Shown piece by piece: positions 44,090-58,088 of a DNA stretch of 64,000 nt. The notes under the pieces were generated by a model, which saw nothing but the letters and a program-made list of their open reading frames with translations, had not been told where the DNA came from and did not search any database. The stretch lies in contig CAJNOJ010000011.1 in the NCBI GenBank assembly GCA_905250025.1, forward strand, positions 253,287 through 317,286. The letters run 5' to 3'. The translations under genes and the position numbers were made by a program. This stretch comes from Adineta ricciae (lineage: Eukaryota > Rotifera > Eurotatoria > Adinetida > Adinetidae). Numbering within the stretch: the stretch's first letter is position 1; every line of letters starts with the position of its first letter.

Positions 44090-46777
44090 TTATTTCTTTC
44101 GTCGTCTGTTTTTTGTCGGATTTGTCGTGGGAGTTAAACCAGTAGCAGCCATTGTTGTTGTTGGACTATTTACAGTAATTTGACTGGATTCAAGTTCGTC
44201 GACCGATAGATCAGTCATTTCTTTTAGTTTCTGCTGTCCGTCAATGTAAAACATCAGATCTCGCAGTTGATCTTTGAGTTCATCGATTTCCTAGAAGGAA
44301 AATATGTTTCCTTTGTAAATACACGAACAGATTCTTACTTGGTTCTTTGCTTTTACGGTGTTTTCGTATTCCTCTTTGGTTTTCTGAATTTCTGTTTGGA
44401 AATAATTTTGATTTTGTCTTAGATGTTCATTCATTAATCTTTCTTCGTCGAAATTGTTCTGAATGCGAGTCATTTTCGTAGAAGAACGCTTCTCCTGCTG
44501 CTGTCTCTCCTTTGAAATAGTATCGAGAGTGGCCTGCAATTGTTGAGCATGTTCTTTCAATAATTGATTTGATCGCTCGAGTTCTTCCAATCGTTCGTGA
44601 GTTGAATCTTCGACAAACTGAAGTTTGTCTTCGAAGAATCGCCGCTGGGATTCCAATTGACTTGTTAACAAATACGTATACTAAAACTCACTTGTCAAAA
44701 TCATCAAAATCACTTCGCTTTTCTCACTTCAAGTTCCATCGAATCGATCTTTTCTTGAGTATTACCTGTTTTTGATGTACTTTGATTAAGATCGTCCTAC
44801 ACGACGCGTGAAACATTTCAAATCGAAAATAAATAAACCAAAGACTCGCTTACGATATCATAATTAACAACGCCTTCGCCACGAAGTTCAACGAGTTTAC
44901 CGTCACTTTTATTTTGTATCAAACGATGAACATAATTGTCACCAACATAATCCCAAACATGTTGCCGTTTCAAATCCATTGTATAAGTATGTTGAGTTAG
45001 TTCAAAATGTCTAATATAAAAGAATCCGATCAACAGCAATCGACAAGATCAGTCAAAACATACCCAAATGCGTGGCCTTGTTTGAATCGACTACAACCGA
45101 CATGACCACAGATTAAACATATCCAAAGATCCTAAAATACTCAGTTTTAGTGAATAAGCTCTTTTGTATTTGGATTTTACTTCTTGTGAGCCACATTCAA
45201 AGCATGACTGACCATCGATTACTTCGGGAGTTTGAACATAACGACACACCGGACAACTAGAAACTCGCAAATGATTAAAAACTAATATCAAAACAAAATC
45301 TTCTTACCAACTATCGCCCCATTTGATGAGACAATCACCATGAAATGAATGATTACAAAGAATCGTTAACACTCCTGACAGACTTTCATCCTGAATAGTA
45401 AAACAATCTTCATTATAAAATAAACATATTCAATGAGACATCACCATTCGTTCAAGACATATGTAACAAGGTGGTAATTCAGTAAGACCAGGAATTGGAC
45501 ATGATCCTTCCTACGCATAAATCCATGGTAGACAAGTGACAGAGAAAGACAAATCTTACTTTTGCTGTACTAGTAATGTCAACTTTCGCGACAAATGCTA
45601 AATGACAAACACCTTTTTCGATGGAATTGAATTGACGATTGTTATAATAATCATAGAACGCATCGGCTTCTTTCTATTATGATAAAGCCGTTTTAGCAAT
45701 TAGTCAAATCAATGTAACTACAAACTAACTTGAGATTTGAATTTAATCAAACTCATATATTGGTTTGGAGTCGGATCGCGAATTATTCGCAAATATTCGA
45801 TGCTATGGCTGAAAAAGTATCGCATGTTCAGTAGATGAAGATCAATATTTGATGACATACTAAACAGGATTGATAAATGTGATCAATTCTCGGCATGAAA
45901 CATCAGCTGGAATAGCTAACATGGCTAACATTTCACTATGTTTTGGTTCATTATTTGCATCCAAAGCTTGGCTAGAATAAACATACGATTTTCTCAGATT
46001 TTCGATTCTATTTTTGCTTTACTTGTCTTTGTATAAATGTAAGATGCCTTTTGTTATATCAACGAGATGATTGCCACAGTAGAATGGAATTTGTACATCA
46101 GGTGATGTTGATACATGAGTTGATAACTCTACAGAATGGAAATCAAAGACGAACAATGGAAATCAATTCGAAAGTCTTTACGCGTTGTATCGTTGGTTGT
46201 TGTCGATACTTTACGATTTGTTTTAGTCTTCGCGTTGTCTTTTATCGTTGGGAGATCACTGATGTCTGGAAAACTGGATTGGGTCGTTAGTTGTTGAGAA
46301 TCGTCTGTCGACGATGTTGATTTGGGAATAACATCGGTTTTATTCGTACTGGAAGAGTTCATTTCTTGTTGTTGACGACGTTTCAAAAGATCTAAATATG
46401 TCATTTCAATTGCATCGTTCATAACGTTAGAAATGGGCGAACGGTGATCTGGTAATGACAAAGAATCTAAATCGAAGAGAATGAAATCAGAAATTTAATG
46501 AAAAATCGAGCTCTTGTACCGTCAAACACGTAAGTTTCAATGAAAAGTTCACGAGGTTCACGTTGTCCTATACTCGCCGCTCGTACAGTTGCTAAATCGT
46601 TAGTTGTCTTGTTTGTAGGTACTGTAAATTGAGTAGAATCGTGGAATGGTGCTGAAATATAACGACATATAATTTCGATGGCAATATAAGGACACTACCT
46701 TGATAGACAATATATTTCAAAGTATCTAAATTTGCTTCAAACTTGTCATCTATCTCTAATCTGAGGCAAATGACCAT
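44090..46777 (-). CDS. BRAP: BRCA1-associated protein (BRAP/IMP) RING E3 ligase
   Basis: A cytoplasmic E3 ligase that limits KSR-dependent Ras-MAPK signalling and retains NLS proteins. Multiple short-intron exons were traced from ATG 46777. Order of domains: variable N-terminus; BRAP2 RRM-like domain ([15 protein letters not shown] ... [12 protein letters not shown] ... NNRQFNSIE); C3H2C3-type RING ([43 protein letters not shown]); ZnF-UBP ([24 protein letters not shown]...[13 protein letters not shown]...[13 protein letters not shown]); and a long coiled coil at 44290-44700 ([16 protein letters not shown]...). It ends in a basic KNRRRKK. All blocks match BRAP in order. Confidence 0.93.
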
Positions 46778-47457
46778 TGGAGTAAATGAGGAAAAATCTT
46801 TATGGCTTATTTCATAAGTCTAAAGATTGGGAAATGCACGCAAACGGACAGAGTTTGAATATTTATCCATGCTCATGACACATGAATCTGTTGATTGGCG
46901 CGTCCTGTAACCAGTTAGATACAATGGTGATGCAGGAGATCAGAAACGGTGACAAGAGCGACACTTTGATCTAAGTAATTCTGCAATTTAAATTAGTCAA
47001 GTGCGTTAGTCAAGATATGACAAAAAAAACGAGAGAGCTCAGACGAGACAGTGGCATTACAATGAACTGTCCACATCACAACCAAGCGAAGCTTTCGCTC
47101 ACTAATCAACCGAAAGACACAACAGACTAGACTTTGGTTAGTTTAATGTAATAGCAACGATGATTAATACTGCTGTAAGATTTCGTGTTATATTTTATCA
47201 TGTAAACAGAGGATATGGTTTGAGAAGACCATCAGCACACAGAAGTAAACTTGAGAGCTTCGCAGATGAAAGTCGATACGAAGCATTTCTGCATCGAAAG
47301 ATATATTCGATTGATTCTATAGATTTTTTGAGAAGAATTTCGTGAACATTTACTCTAGACTATCTAATCGAACTGCCTGTTTATTATATATAAACACAGA
47401 AATAACAACAAGAAACAAAATACAGTCATTTTCATCGTTCATTATGCCCAGATAAGT
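46778..47457. other. Intergenic, 680 bp
   Basis: BRAP upstream region and 3' flank of the CsbD-like gene. The frame at 47160-47345 has no recognisable features. Confidence 0.4.
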
Positions 47458-47730
47458 TTATTGTTTTTTCTCTTTTTCTTCGCCATTGTGTACCATACCT
47501 TCACAGCCAACCATATTGCCAATTTTCTTCTCTGTAGCTCCACTGATCAATGTTGAATCGGCCGGTCCTTGATTAGCTGCTCTCATTTTTTCCACAGCCT
47601 CTTGTTTATCATGTGCACCTGATTCCGACCATGCTTGGCTACCTGTGACATTTCCAATAGCTTCTTCAACCACTCCTTTCGCATACTGAGCATGTCCACC
47701 AATAAGACTTGCATTAGTGTTGTCAGACAT
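47458..47730 (-). CDS. CsbD-like stress protein
   Basis: An intronless 90-aa hydrophilic protein. It shows the CsbD/UPF0337 pattern twice: GGHAQYAKGVVEEAIGNVTGSQAW at about 11-34 and a shorter ATEKKIGNMVGCEG at about 66-79, with a Lys/Glu-rich tail EEKEKKQ. CsbD proteins are small general-stress proteins of bacteria, and similar ones occur in fungi, some described as binding cruciform DNA. They are unusual in animals. Absence of introns in an intron-rich neighbourhood fits recent acquisition, and a stress role would suit a desiccation-tolerant animal; both are inference. Confidence 0.75.
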   Translation of the reverse strand: MSDNTNASLIGGHAQYAKGVVEEAIGNVTGSQAWSESGAHDKQEAVEKMRAANQGPADSTLISGATEKKIGNMVGCEGMVHNGEEKEKKQ

Positions 47731-48228
47731 AGTTGCACTTAAGGTTTAGAACGTGTATGTCGTAGTAACTGAAAATGTGTGAGTGTACGAGTTGATCTAG
47801 TACACGTAGGAGAGAAAGTAGAAGAGAAAAAGCAGAGCGAAAGCGCGCATATAGCTAACGATAGAAGAGGAAAGAACGATGAAGAATAGTCATCACGTGT
47901 TATAAACATTAAGAATACACGGGATGTTTGGTTGACATGAATTCGCGGTTAAAAAGAACGAACTTATTTCCTTTGGATTTCATTTACTAGTAAAGATTAA
48001 GCTATTGGATTGTATTTTCTAGTTGAAACATAAAGAGATTTTATTAAAAAAATAGATCTTTCCTAGAAATAAGTATTCGATAATAAATCTTCTCAGTACT
48101 AGTTCGACATATTTAAGAAATTTGCGTTTGTTTTGTGTACTAACATGAACATTATGGAAGGTTTAGGAAACAAACACGCAACAACGTGAAAAGATATATC
48201 CAGTCTATTTTCTGATCATAGTCACTAA
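47731..48228. other. Intergenic, about 500 bp
   Basis: Upstream region of the CsbD-like gene. A GA-rich run lies at about 47808-47880. No gene is seen. Confidence 0.4.
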
Positions 48229-50786
48229 TTAATTCTGATTCACAGTGATCGTATTTGACGATTCTTCTTTATTCTCTTTTTCTTCTTGAGCATCAGTCGA
48301 TTGATCAATCTAAACACGAGATTTCGTTTGAAAAGCAACGCAGAGCGAAGAAAACAAGACTTACTTTGATATTATTTTCTAATTGTGTTGCTTTGCTGAT
48401 TAACTCCTTTTGATCGTTGTTATTTGCTTCGATGAGATATGGAATGGATGTCGAATGACCTTTGGATTTGTTGCATCGACTTCTTCCCACAAGTCGTTGT
48501 TGTTTTTTCGCTGCATTTTCTTCTGTGGCAATGCGAATTTTGTCCAGTTTGTCAATTAATGAATCGAATATATCTTTCGACGCGTCATCCAATGCGTAAT
48601 AGTATTGTTTTTGTATCCAAAAGCCGTCATCGGTGCTACAATCGATTTCTTTCGTTTCCGGACATGTGCGTTTCGACTTGTGTCGTGGTGAATAGGATAA
48701 AATGTTTTCGTATTGACAAGTTTGAGGTTCGGTTGGTGTTTTGATATGATCGTGTAATTCTCCACGGCGTTTGTCTGTTTTTCGAGATGCGGACGTTGCC
48801 TGATGGGTAAAATCGAATGAGGGAGTGTTTTGAAAATTGTACGAGGGCTGAGGATAGGATTGGGTTTGAGGAAAGTTCAATGATTTGGCCAAGAAACCTG
48901 GAAATAAACAAATTGTTACGAACGATTTTGCCAACGCGGGGTTTTCTTACCTGTTTCTGTGTTTGTTTGATTCGATTCAGTTGGAGTCTGTTCTGTATTT
49001 GGAGGAACTAATTCGTGCACATGTGGCGAGTTTTCTGGATAATCATTTTCACGGTTTGGATCACAAACCAAGACAGCATTGGGATCTTCGTTGCGTAAGA
49101 AATTTCGAATTGTGTTAATAGCAAAATGAATATTCCGCAGTTGATATGCAGACAACGTACATTCGATATAACCGTTTCCATCAGGTTGACGACCAACAAT
49201 CATGTCACGTAAATGACATTTGGTTTGAATGCGTTTGAGATTTGCAGCTCGTGTGCCTGAACGATGAAATAGGAGAAATGTCACGAGAATGTGAGAAACT
49301 TACCGACTACACGTGGAACGCAATCGCTTCGAATGAGAATAAGTTGTTCGAAGGCACCGTTACGATTCCGACTGAAAAATGGTCTCTTTTGTTGATGATT
49401 TAATGCGACGGATGATGGATCTTGAGGTGTATCAGTTGCTTCTTCACCATCTGGAATGAAATCATCAAAAGATTTTGTTTAAAAAAAACGGGAATTTTTA
49501 TTTACAGTGATATGGTTGAACTGGCACACCGAGAACATCATTGATGAAAGCAGCGACTTGCAAGACGGCATCCGTGATGCTTTCAATTGATTCGCCAGCT
49601 ATTGAAAGCTCGTTTTGAACCTGCTTATCACCGAATTTCGGTAATTTTACCGGCTAGAAAACATCCAAGTAATAATTCAAAAACGAAGCTGAAAAACATC
49701 ATCTCACATTTGCCACAATTATGTTCAAACGTTGCTGTAGTGCGTCTGCGAAAAACTTCCAGTTTTCTAAAACAATCATACCATCATAACCATGGAGAAA
49801 ACCAGCAACAAGTCTTTACTTTTAAGAGCTTCTTGACCTTGGCTCGAGATTAACAGAATAAATGTCCACTGAGATTTGCGTTCCGCCAATGGAGGTGACT
49901 CGTTGTTTGGCGTGCTTGGGATGATCGTCTTCTTCTCTTCAGTAACTGAGGAATCAGGATTGATTGTTGTAACGAATATCGATGTTGGATGTGAAAGACA
50001 ATCATCTTGCTCGTTCTTCTCTTCCGCTAAAAATCGATTTGAATTAACTCCGAAAATTTTCTCCCATTGATATTCACTCGTTGATTCTTTCGATTTTTCA
50101 GCGTCGGTCGATGGTTCTGGTGCCACTTTCCCTTCATCAATTGCAGATGATTCTGAAATCATAACTATAACGATCGAAATCAGCTTTTCGAACGCGAAAT
50201 CGAACCTGTAGAGATTTTCGTCTCTTCGTTATTCGACACTGCTGGTTGATCCGATCGTTTAAACATTCGATTCATAATTTCTACCAGACATTTACGAACG
50301 TTTGCTTCAGTACCGAATATTTTATAAGAATGTTTCGTTGCGTTTTGATAACCAGGCTGAAAAACCATACAAATCAACAGCGACAGCACGATCAATCGTA
50401 ATACTTACATATAAATTCACAAGGAATGTTTTGGCAAAAGAATTCATATTGGATTTTTCTTCTACAATAGCAAACAAAGGAATATTCGCAAGAAATACTA
50501 TTCATCGTTCGAGATGGTTACCATCTTTTGTACCGAATAAAGTCTTTTTCTGTCGACTATCGGTTAAAAATCGTATATTACAGGCATTGGTATTGGAAAT
50601 TTCGTAATTATTGTATTTTTCCGTTAATTTTGTTCGATCGTCTTCGTCAATTGCATAACGAACGTCTTGTGGCATTGCGGTCACTCGACATGAACGTTCG
50701 TTAGTCGATTGATTTTCCGTGTTTTCCAAGGCAGAATTTGTTGGCGAGGCCGGAGTTTCGATTAACTGACTTTGTTGATCACTCAT
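48229..50786 (-). CDS. Protein with tandem KH-like RNA-binding modules
   Basis: Not matched to a named gene. About nine exons join in frame from ATG 50786 to the stop at 48229, about 640 aa. Three regions have KH-like alternation. The first lies around CNIRFLTDSRQKKTLFG with HSYKIFGTEANVRKCLVEIMNRMF. The second has WTFILLISSQGQEALKK and ESIESITDAVLQVAAFIND. The third, and clearest, is FEQLILIRSDCVPRVVGTRAANLKRIQTKC followed by GYIECTLSAYQLRNIHFAINTIRNFL. In the third the GxxG loop reads GTRA, so one glycine is missing. Disordered, Glu/Ser/Thr-rich linkers join them, and a short coiled coil (DIFDSLIDKLDKIRIATEENAAKK) lies near the C-terminus. FMRP-like or vigilin-like relations are possible; confidence in function is low. 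Confidence 0.6.
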
Positions 50787-52249
50787 GATTTAATGTACAG
50801 AATGAACAATGATATGTGACTATTACTATTGTTAGGTCGTAATAACACAAGTACTTTAAACACTGGTCAACACAAAAAAATGCCAAGGTGAATGATGGAA
50901 ATATTCCATTGATGAACAAGTAAGTTTAGACAACGTTGAGGATGTTGAAATATTCTTTTTATTAAAGAAAAGATATAAAATGCAGGTTTCAAATGCGAAA
51001 TAATGACAATCACTAGATGGCAGCGGTTTGCATGTAAAGAATGTTTCATGATCGGAGGTTTCACGCTCGATGACGAACTGGTAAGTATAGTACATCATCA
51101 TTTCGAGAAGAAATGCAAATGTTCTTCGAAATCTTCACTGACACCAGACACTTTTGCATTCGTTGCTATGAGATCACGAAAATCGGTATCGAGAAAACGG
51201 AATAGATCGTCGTCAGATTTTCTATCAATGCAGGGTTTGTCTATGAAACTTGAGCTAACATCTAGCTTTTCATTATTTCAACTCTTCGTTGTAAAATGCC
51301 GTTAGTTCCAAGAGTAAACCAGATGTCTCGTAGTCGTAGTAGCAACTTGTTACAGATGCCGCTTATGATCAGAGAGTCGTCAGTGTCGCAATTACATAAA
51401 CATCAGCTGTTTTATCGTCTGAAGACGATTTTCTGGTAAAATCAATGAAATAATTGATTATTTTCGAATAAAAAAATTCGCTATTTTGTTGTTGTCAATA
51501 AACATTGGTTTATTGCTGAATATAGATATTTTTACTTCTGCAGCATCTAACCAACTACAACTATCGCTACCATATGAAAAAGAGGGAGAAAGAAAGAAAA
51601 AGAAATAGAGAACATAAGGAGTAACAGCGTAGTGTAAACGACGTAGGTACATCTATTGAACAAAATCAATCAATTGAAGATGAACGGAGAGAAAAGGAGA
51701 GTGCTGAGTAACCTTTTCGGGATTGTTGTTTCATCTTCAACTAGCGTTACAAATATATTTCTCACTGTTCTTTACGACTGTACAGTTGATCCAGACGTAG
51801 ACATTGATTGATTTGTTTTTGTTGTGAAGGTCGAACTATCACAACATCTTGCCATATGAACTGTGTACTCGTTTGTTGCATACTTCATTTCTGACAGCTA
51901 TCTTCCATGTGATTTCTTGTTTTAGATTACTATTCTGTCTATCTATCTCAAATGACCGATATATTCTTGGCAGAACACGATTAACATCATTATCGAATTC
52001 ACAAGAAGCTCAGCGCGTTGCCTTTTGCTATAATTCAATAAAAGTCTATTTTAGATATGATATGTTGATTTATTATCATCATTATTTATTGTTTTCATCT
52101 TCATCTATGGTATTAACTGTATTTCGATCATGTCTATGAGTTATCTTTTCGTATTATTAGGTATTTAATTCGTTTATCTGAAAGACAACGAGCAAAATAG
52201 GAATTCTTTTGTTGACTATCTAAATACATCGAGCCTTTTGATTTTGTCA
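50787..52249. promoter_or_regulatory. Divergent intergenic region, 1.46 kb
   Basis: Between divergent starts of the KH-like gene and N4BP2. Frames at 51003-51305 and 51849-52139 lack domains and are not called. I see no repeat or RNA gene. Confidence 0.45.
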
Positions 52250-55200
52250 ATGACGACGGAAAGTGGAAACGATCACATTGATGGACTTCAGACAGACAAT
52301 CAGTCGATCACAGATGTAACACAGTAAGTTATTTTCATGAGTCACGTTCTTTGTTCGCATTCTGTTTCGTTACAGATCACCATGCGATGAATCGAATAGA
52401 AATTCAGACGTTTTAAGTACAACAACTGATAATAAGTCAAAGTGAATGTACCGATGATGTCGATATCAAACAACGTTCGTGGTTCTTTTTTCATTCTAGG
52501 GACAATCCAACCAATGAAACAGAAGAAAACGATAATAATAATGATGATGATATGGTGACGACTACGATGCAGCATAATAATGGTGCATCAGAACAACAGC
52601 AAGAAACACAAGCTAAAGAATCAGCTGAAGATGATCATCGATCTAAAAGATCATTTACTTCGAAGGCAAAGTATTCGTATCATCGGGCCCCATACTATGC
52701 CAATGGTTATTCGTACGGACCAGCAGCGCCCTATTATTTTTATCCAATCGCACCGATGAATGAAAAACCAATACCGTTGATGGTGATTCCAACTCAACCA
52801 GCAACGACAGCATCAGATAATTCAACTAGTAACTCAGCAACAGTTTCACCTCAAAATCTACCACCACGTTTGCGACAAACGTCTGCCACTGAAAACGACT
52901 CGAATGCACAACAATCATCATCTCAGGCACCGACAGCATCACCGTCGCAAGCTCCGACAAGCAATGGTCGTCGACATCGAAGTATTTTACCACGCGGTAG
53001 TTGTAATTATTATTCTCCACATCCACCACCCCTGATGGCTACACCTCCTGGTGTTCTTTTTCCTTATCCATCATCTGTTCATCAACCAGGTCATATCGCA
53101 TATAACATTCGAACACCAGACGAACTCGAATTGCTTGCTTTTCAACAACAGCTAATGAACATGCCACCTTCAGTTCTATGGCCACCGGGATCAGCATACC
53201 CTCATCTTCCACCTTACTCTATGTACGAATCATCCCCATACATGTACAATAATCCATCGTTAATGAATTCGAACAATTCATTACTTAATCCGGAAGCTGC
53301 TGAATGGATACCGATTAGTACAGATACGGATGCATCTTCATCAGATAACAACATTTTAATTGATGATGAAATCAATTTTCCGCCACTGAATAATCATCGC
53401 ACAGAAGAGAATAATTCTGAACCAAAAGCTTCAATGGAATCCTCACAAGATACACCTACAGTTACTAAAATCGATGATCTTACAAAGATAACTACATCAA
53501 AAGTCGAAACATCTACTACTTGTCCATTGTCTAGTCAGGATGATAATAAACCTGTATCGTTATTAAAGGCAGCAACAGTAACATATTCAACTGTCATTCT
53601 TCAAACACCTGCTGCTAACAAATCAATGAAAACTCATCAGGGTCAACAACAATCAACGAATTCTGCACAAGTTTCCTCGTTAACGAAACAAAAACAACAA
53701 CAACAGCCGTCAGCGGCTCGAAACATGAAAGACAATTCCTCTCGTCAACGTCCATACCCATCGAATCGAAATAATTTCAATCGAACACGAATTCTTCCTT
53801 CAAACGAAACAACGAAAGCACACGAACAAGTGACGGACGATTGGATTGAAGTTAAATCGAAGAAAACGAAAAAGTTCGACCGTTCCGCCAATGGCAGTCA
53901 TAAAAAATCATCGAAATTCACGTCAGATGAGCAAACGCATAAAACCATCTCACCACCCTCATCACTCTCATCAGCCGATGAACGCACGACAGCAACGTGT
54001 TCATCCGAAGAAGAAGACGACGACGACGACGACGATGATGTAAATAATTTATCTGATGATAAACTTCCACTACCTGTTGAAACCAAAACAGATTACAATC
54101 AATTAATTATCAATGATATACATAAACGACTCGATAATGATGAACGATTGTTGATTCTGATGAGAGGATGTCCAGGTGAGTGTTGAATTTTTATGTTCAG
54201 CTGATTTGCATAGATTTTCTCTTTCGATTCAGGCTCGGGTAAATCAACATTGGCTAAGTAAGATTTAGAATGTATGAAATTCGATGCATATGTACTTTTC
54301 TATTCAACAGATCACTCAATCATGGTTATAACGGGCAAATCTTATCTACAGATGGTTATTATAAAGATCATAATAATCTAAATGAATACTTCTTTGATCC
54401 ATCCAAACATGAAGATGCTCATTATTATTATAATAGTCGATTAGGTTGGATCCATACGCATATTTTCGAAATACTCATTTAGTAATTGTCTATATTTAGC
54501 ATCAGATGCGTTCAAACAGAATATTTCTCCCATCATTATTGACAATACAAATGTCACAACATGGGAAATGAAGCCATATGTTTTAATGGTAAGATTTCAT
54601 GGAATTCCTTCTCTTCTCATTTTGAACTATATCGAATTCTTTATTAGGGTAAAGAAGCAGGTTACAATATTCTTCTTCTCGAACCGCAAACACCTTGGCG
54701 TTACAAAGCGCATGAATTAGTCAAGTAAGTTCGTAGTTGTTTTCCCGGAAAATGTTCATCATCCTCTTCCTGTACAGATATTCATTTAGTTTATCGTTTG
54801 GTATGTTTCTCTTTCATTGATATTCACCGACTCGGATGTTTTTCTCTGGAAAGCTTATTTTCTTAGGCTTATTGCATTGACCCTATATTTAAGCTGTCGA
54901 AATTTTCATTGATCTTATCTGAATACATTCGTCTCAGGCACTAATGCTCTTTTTAACGAGAGGAACTTCGTCAACTGAAAGTCGAAATTCTAATATTGCT
55001 CGTTATTCTCAAAGCTTAACATACGCAGGGTATGCCGTGATAACCTCTATGGAAAATGCTTGGTTCATACGAAAGAATGAAAAGAGCTACATAGTATTGA
55101 AAGTCTTTTCTAAGTCTGAACAGTTTCTTCGTCTTGAAATCTAGTTCTATATCGATTAATTAAGTCTTTTTCTTCTGTAATTTAGGCGAAATGTTCATAA

Positions 55201-58088
55201 TTTGTCATTACAACGTATTCAAGATATGTTAGATCGATTCGAACATAATGTTACTGTTCAAAGCATTCTTGATCAAACGAAAACAAGTGTTTACATCCCT
55301 TGTTCATCTGCGCAAGTATCTGATCAACACCAGACTGATACCGAATCCATCGATCCCATCCTAACATCGAAGAAGTTCTACGAAACCATCGATGATTCGA
55401 ATATTCTCGACGATGTTCGTCTTTGCATTAACGACATGATCTTATTTTTGACATCGACCTTCTATCAAGCATCACAACCATTCGCGATGTCGTTTTCTGA
55501 TCTCTCGTTGATTCCATCGTCACCGACAACCCCGACAACATCATATTCACTATTTCATCGATCTATGTCGCGTTTTCCATCGACGACAACAAGTCAGGAA
55601 CATTCATTTACAAACGAGCATTTCCTACGTTTACCATCAACGTCCTATTCACGTTGCTTGGAAAGTCTATCGCCACCCTCATCGAACAGTTCGAGTCTGG
55701 CCGGTAAAAAACGACGAAAAAGTAAAAATAAGCAATCGCCACATCAATCTGATGAAATGTTATTCAATACAAATAATAACAATAATTACAGGATCAACAC
55801 AGAAGATAATTATTCTCGGCAATTCGTGTATAATGTTTGTCTTCCAGAAGATTGCACTGATTTTGTTGTTATTGATGAACAGAATCAACCTGATTGCTCG
55901 CATAATTTCATTCGCGAAGAGAAAACTTACCGGTAGGCAGACGTTTATTTTCATTTCAAAGCAGATTGGCTATGACTCATCCGTCCTTCATCTTTTCTTC
56001 TTCCTGACATGAAACAACCCACTGTCTGTGGCGCTCCTTTCTGACTGAGCGAAGAACGAAATAAATATTTGTCTTGTTTTGACTGTTGTCACTCTCACAT
56101 GATTATTTTTCTCGAGTAACATATACAGAATTCAGCAATGGAAAGTACTTTGAAGAAAATGTATAAGGAAACGATGAAGTAAATCTCTATTATTGAAACA
56201 GGCTGTTTTCTTTTTGGCCAAACTTATCCAATGAGATTTTGTTTACTTTAGGGATCATTCATCCACGTTGCCAGTACAACAAAAGCCCAATCCAAATAAG
56301 CAATCTCAATTGTTGAACATAATTCGTGACGAATTAGTTAAGCCATCGACTGAACAGCGTTCACTCGTGTCAACGAAACATATCGCGGTTCAATGTTCAG
56401 CAGTTGACCTCAAGCAAGATATCACTAATATTGATTGCATCCTAATCGGTCATTTATCTGCTGGAAGCATTGCTTCGTCACCTATTTCGCCACCTCCTGG
56501 ATTCATAGAGCGTGGTATACAAGTCGATCTCAACGAATCTCACATTGATTCGCTAGCAGACTTGATTGAATTCTATTCCGACAGCGTACTGCCAGAAATA
56601 GTGAAACAGTTTTATGAACTTTGTAACGCAGATATTCCTTGGGCCCGAACACAAATCGATGAATACCTTCGACATCCTCCGAGCGCATCAAGCGTTCCAA
56701 CACTTCGACAATTGAGTTTTAATGCGTTAAATCAGTGGAATGAACAGATCAAACATTCGAATCCATCATTTGACACCATCTCTATCGGAGACATCCTTCG
56801 AGATATCAATAACGGAGATATCTTTGACGAATTGACCATTGACGATGAACCAGATGCGAGCGCAATTCCGATTAGCGATACCAATCATCTGACAATCCCA
56901 TGGCCAGTAATCAACTCTATACAGGAATTGTATGGTGAATTACCAACGAAAGAATCATTTCACTATGATGGCAATGGGTTATCCTTACCCTTGGATGATG
57001 AACTTTCGTTCAATATTTATCAATCGTTGCAGCGGTTTTTAGGAGTATCGAATCAAATAACTAAACCGGTGAATGAAAAGAAAGTCACGAAGGAGAATAA
57101 GAAGATCAACAAACAACAACGAAATCTGCCGAAAGCGAACGAATCGAGTACGAATAGTTCAACTAAGAAAGGCAATACTCCATCATTACAAGAGATTATG
57201 GACGAAGAATTAAATTACATCCAAACACAAAAAGCAATACCAGTATGCTCATATCTCAAACGTTTCTTTCCACACTTCTTTCTATCTTCTAGAAACGTCA
57301 ACTTGATTATGCTAGTCAACATAAGCTAAAAGAATTAGAACGTCAATTTCCCACTATTTCATCGGACGTTATCCATGAGATCTTTCTGGCCAATGAATCA
57401 GAATATGAATTAACACTCGCTTGTATTTCATCGATGCTTGACGAAACAGCGTCGATTACTCCAACACCTAAATCTCAACGACTACCACTTGCAACTACAA
57501 CAGTAACAAAGCCGTCTTTACAACAACAACAGCAAGCAAAAGTTGAACCGTACGAGATTGCTAGACGCGACGCTCTTAACTATGCTTCCAAGCGAAAAGA
57601 TTGCTATCTCAAAGCTGACCAAGCAAATCGTCATGGAATGACTGGTGTCGCCTCGTATTATATCAATCAAGCGTGTGAACAAACTCGGCTGATGAGAGAC
57701 GCAAATCGTATCGTATTTGAGCATCTCTCGCGAAAACGACTTGTTCAATTTCGTCAGACACATCGACTAGATCTGCATGAATTACATGCTGATGAAGCAT
57801 TGAATTTATTCAAACAAGTCGAACAGGAACTGTGCGAAGGAAACCGACGAACCACACCAAAGTCAATCGAGATTATTACAGGTTATGGTAAGAATTCACC
57901 ATATGGCGGTGGATCTGGAAAAATCCGTTCAGCCATTCTTGCTTATCTACGACAGAAAAACTATAAGTAAGTGACGGCACGAATCGGCTAATGTGCAATG
58001 AAGCGACGTGTAAGATAGATTATTAAATGAATGCGTATATTTTAGATACTCAGAAGCAAACAAAGGTGCGATTCTAGTGCAATTTTAG
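52250..58088 (+). CDS. N4BP2: N4BP2-like polynucleotide kinase with CUE and Smr domains
   Basis: Related to NEDD4-binding protein 2 (B3BP). A long disordered N-terminus (about 580 aa, Ser/Pro/Gln-rich) is followed by the P-loop kinase domain LLILMRGCPGSGKSTLAK, LSTDGYY, SPIIIDNTNVTTWEMKPYV and RIQDMLDRFEHNVTV, which are strongly N4BP2-like. A CUE-like helix bundle comes next (LKELERQFPTISSDVIHEIFLANESEYELTLACI). The C-terminus has the DUF1771 region (ALNYASKRKDCYLKADQANRHG) and the Smr domain, LDLHELHADEAL and ITGYGKNSPYGGGSGKIRSAI. Roles proposed for the family are 5'-kinase and nicking activity. The intron after 54725 is about 460 bp. The junction between 55935 and 56260 is unresolved; a 9-nt microexon would restore the frame. 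Confidence 0.9.

Noticed and set aside
51003-52139. Two plus-strand frames in the KH-like/N4BP2 gap
   Set aside because: No ATG context, domain or in-frame splice partners; codon pattern unlike the neighbouring genes.
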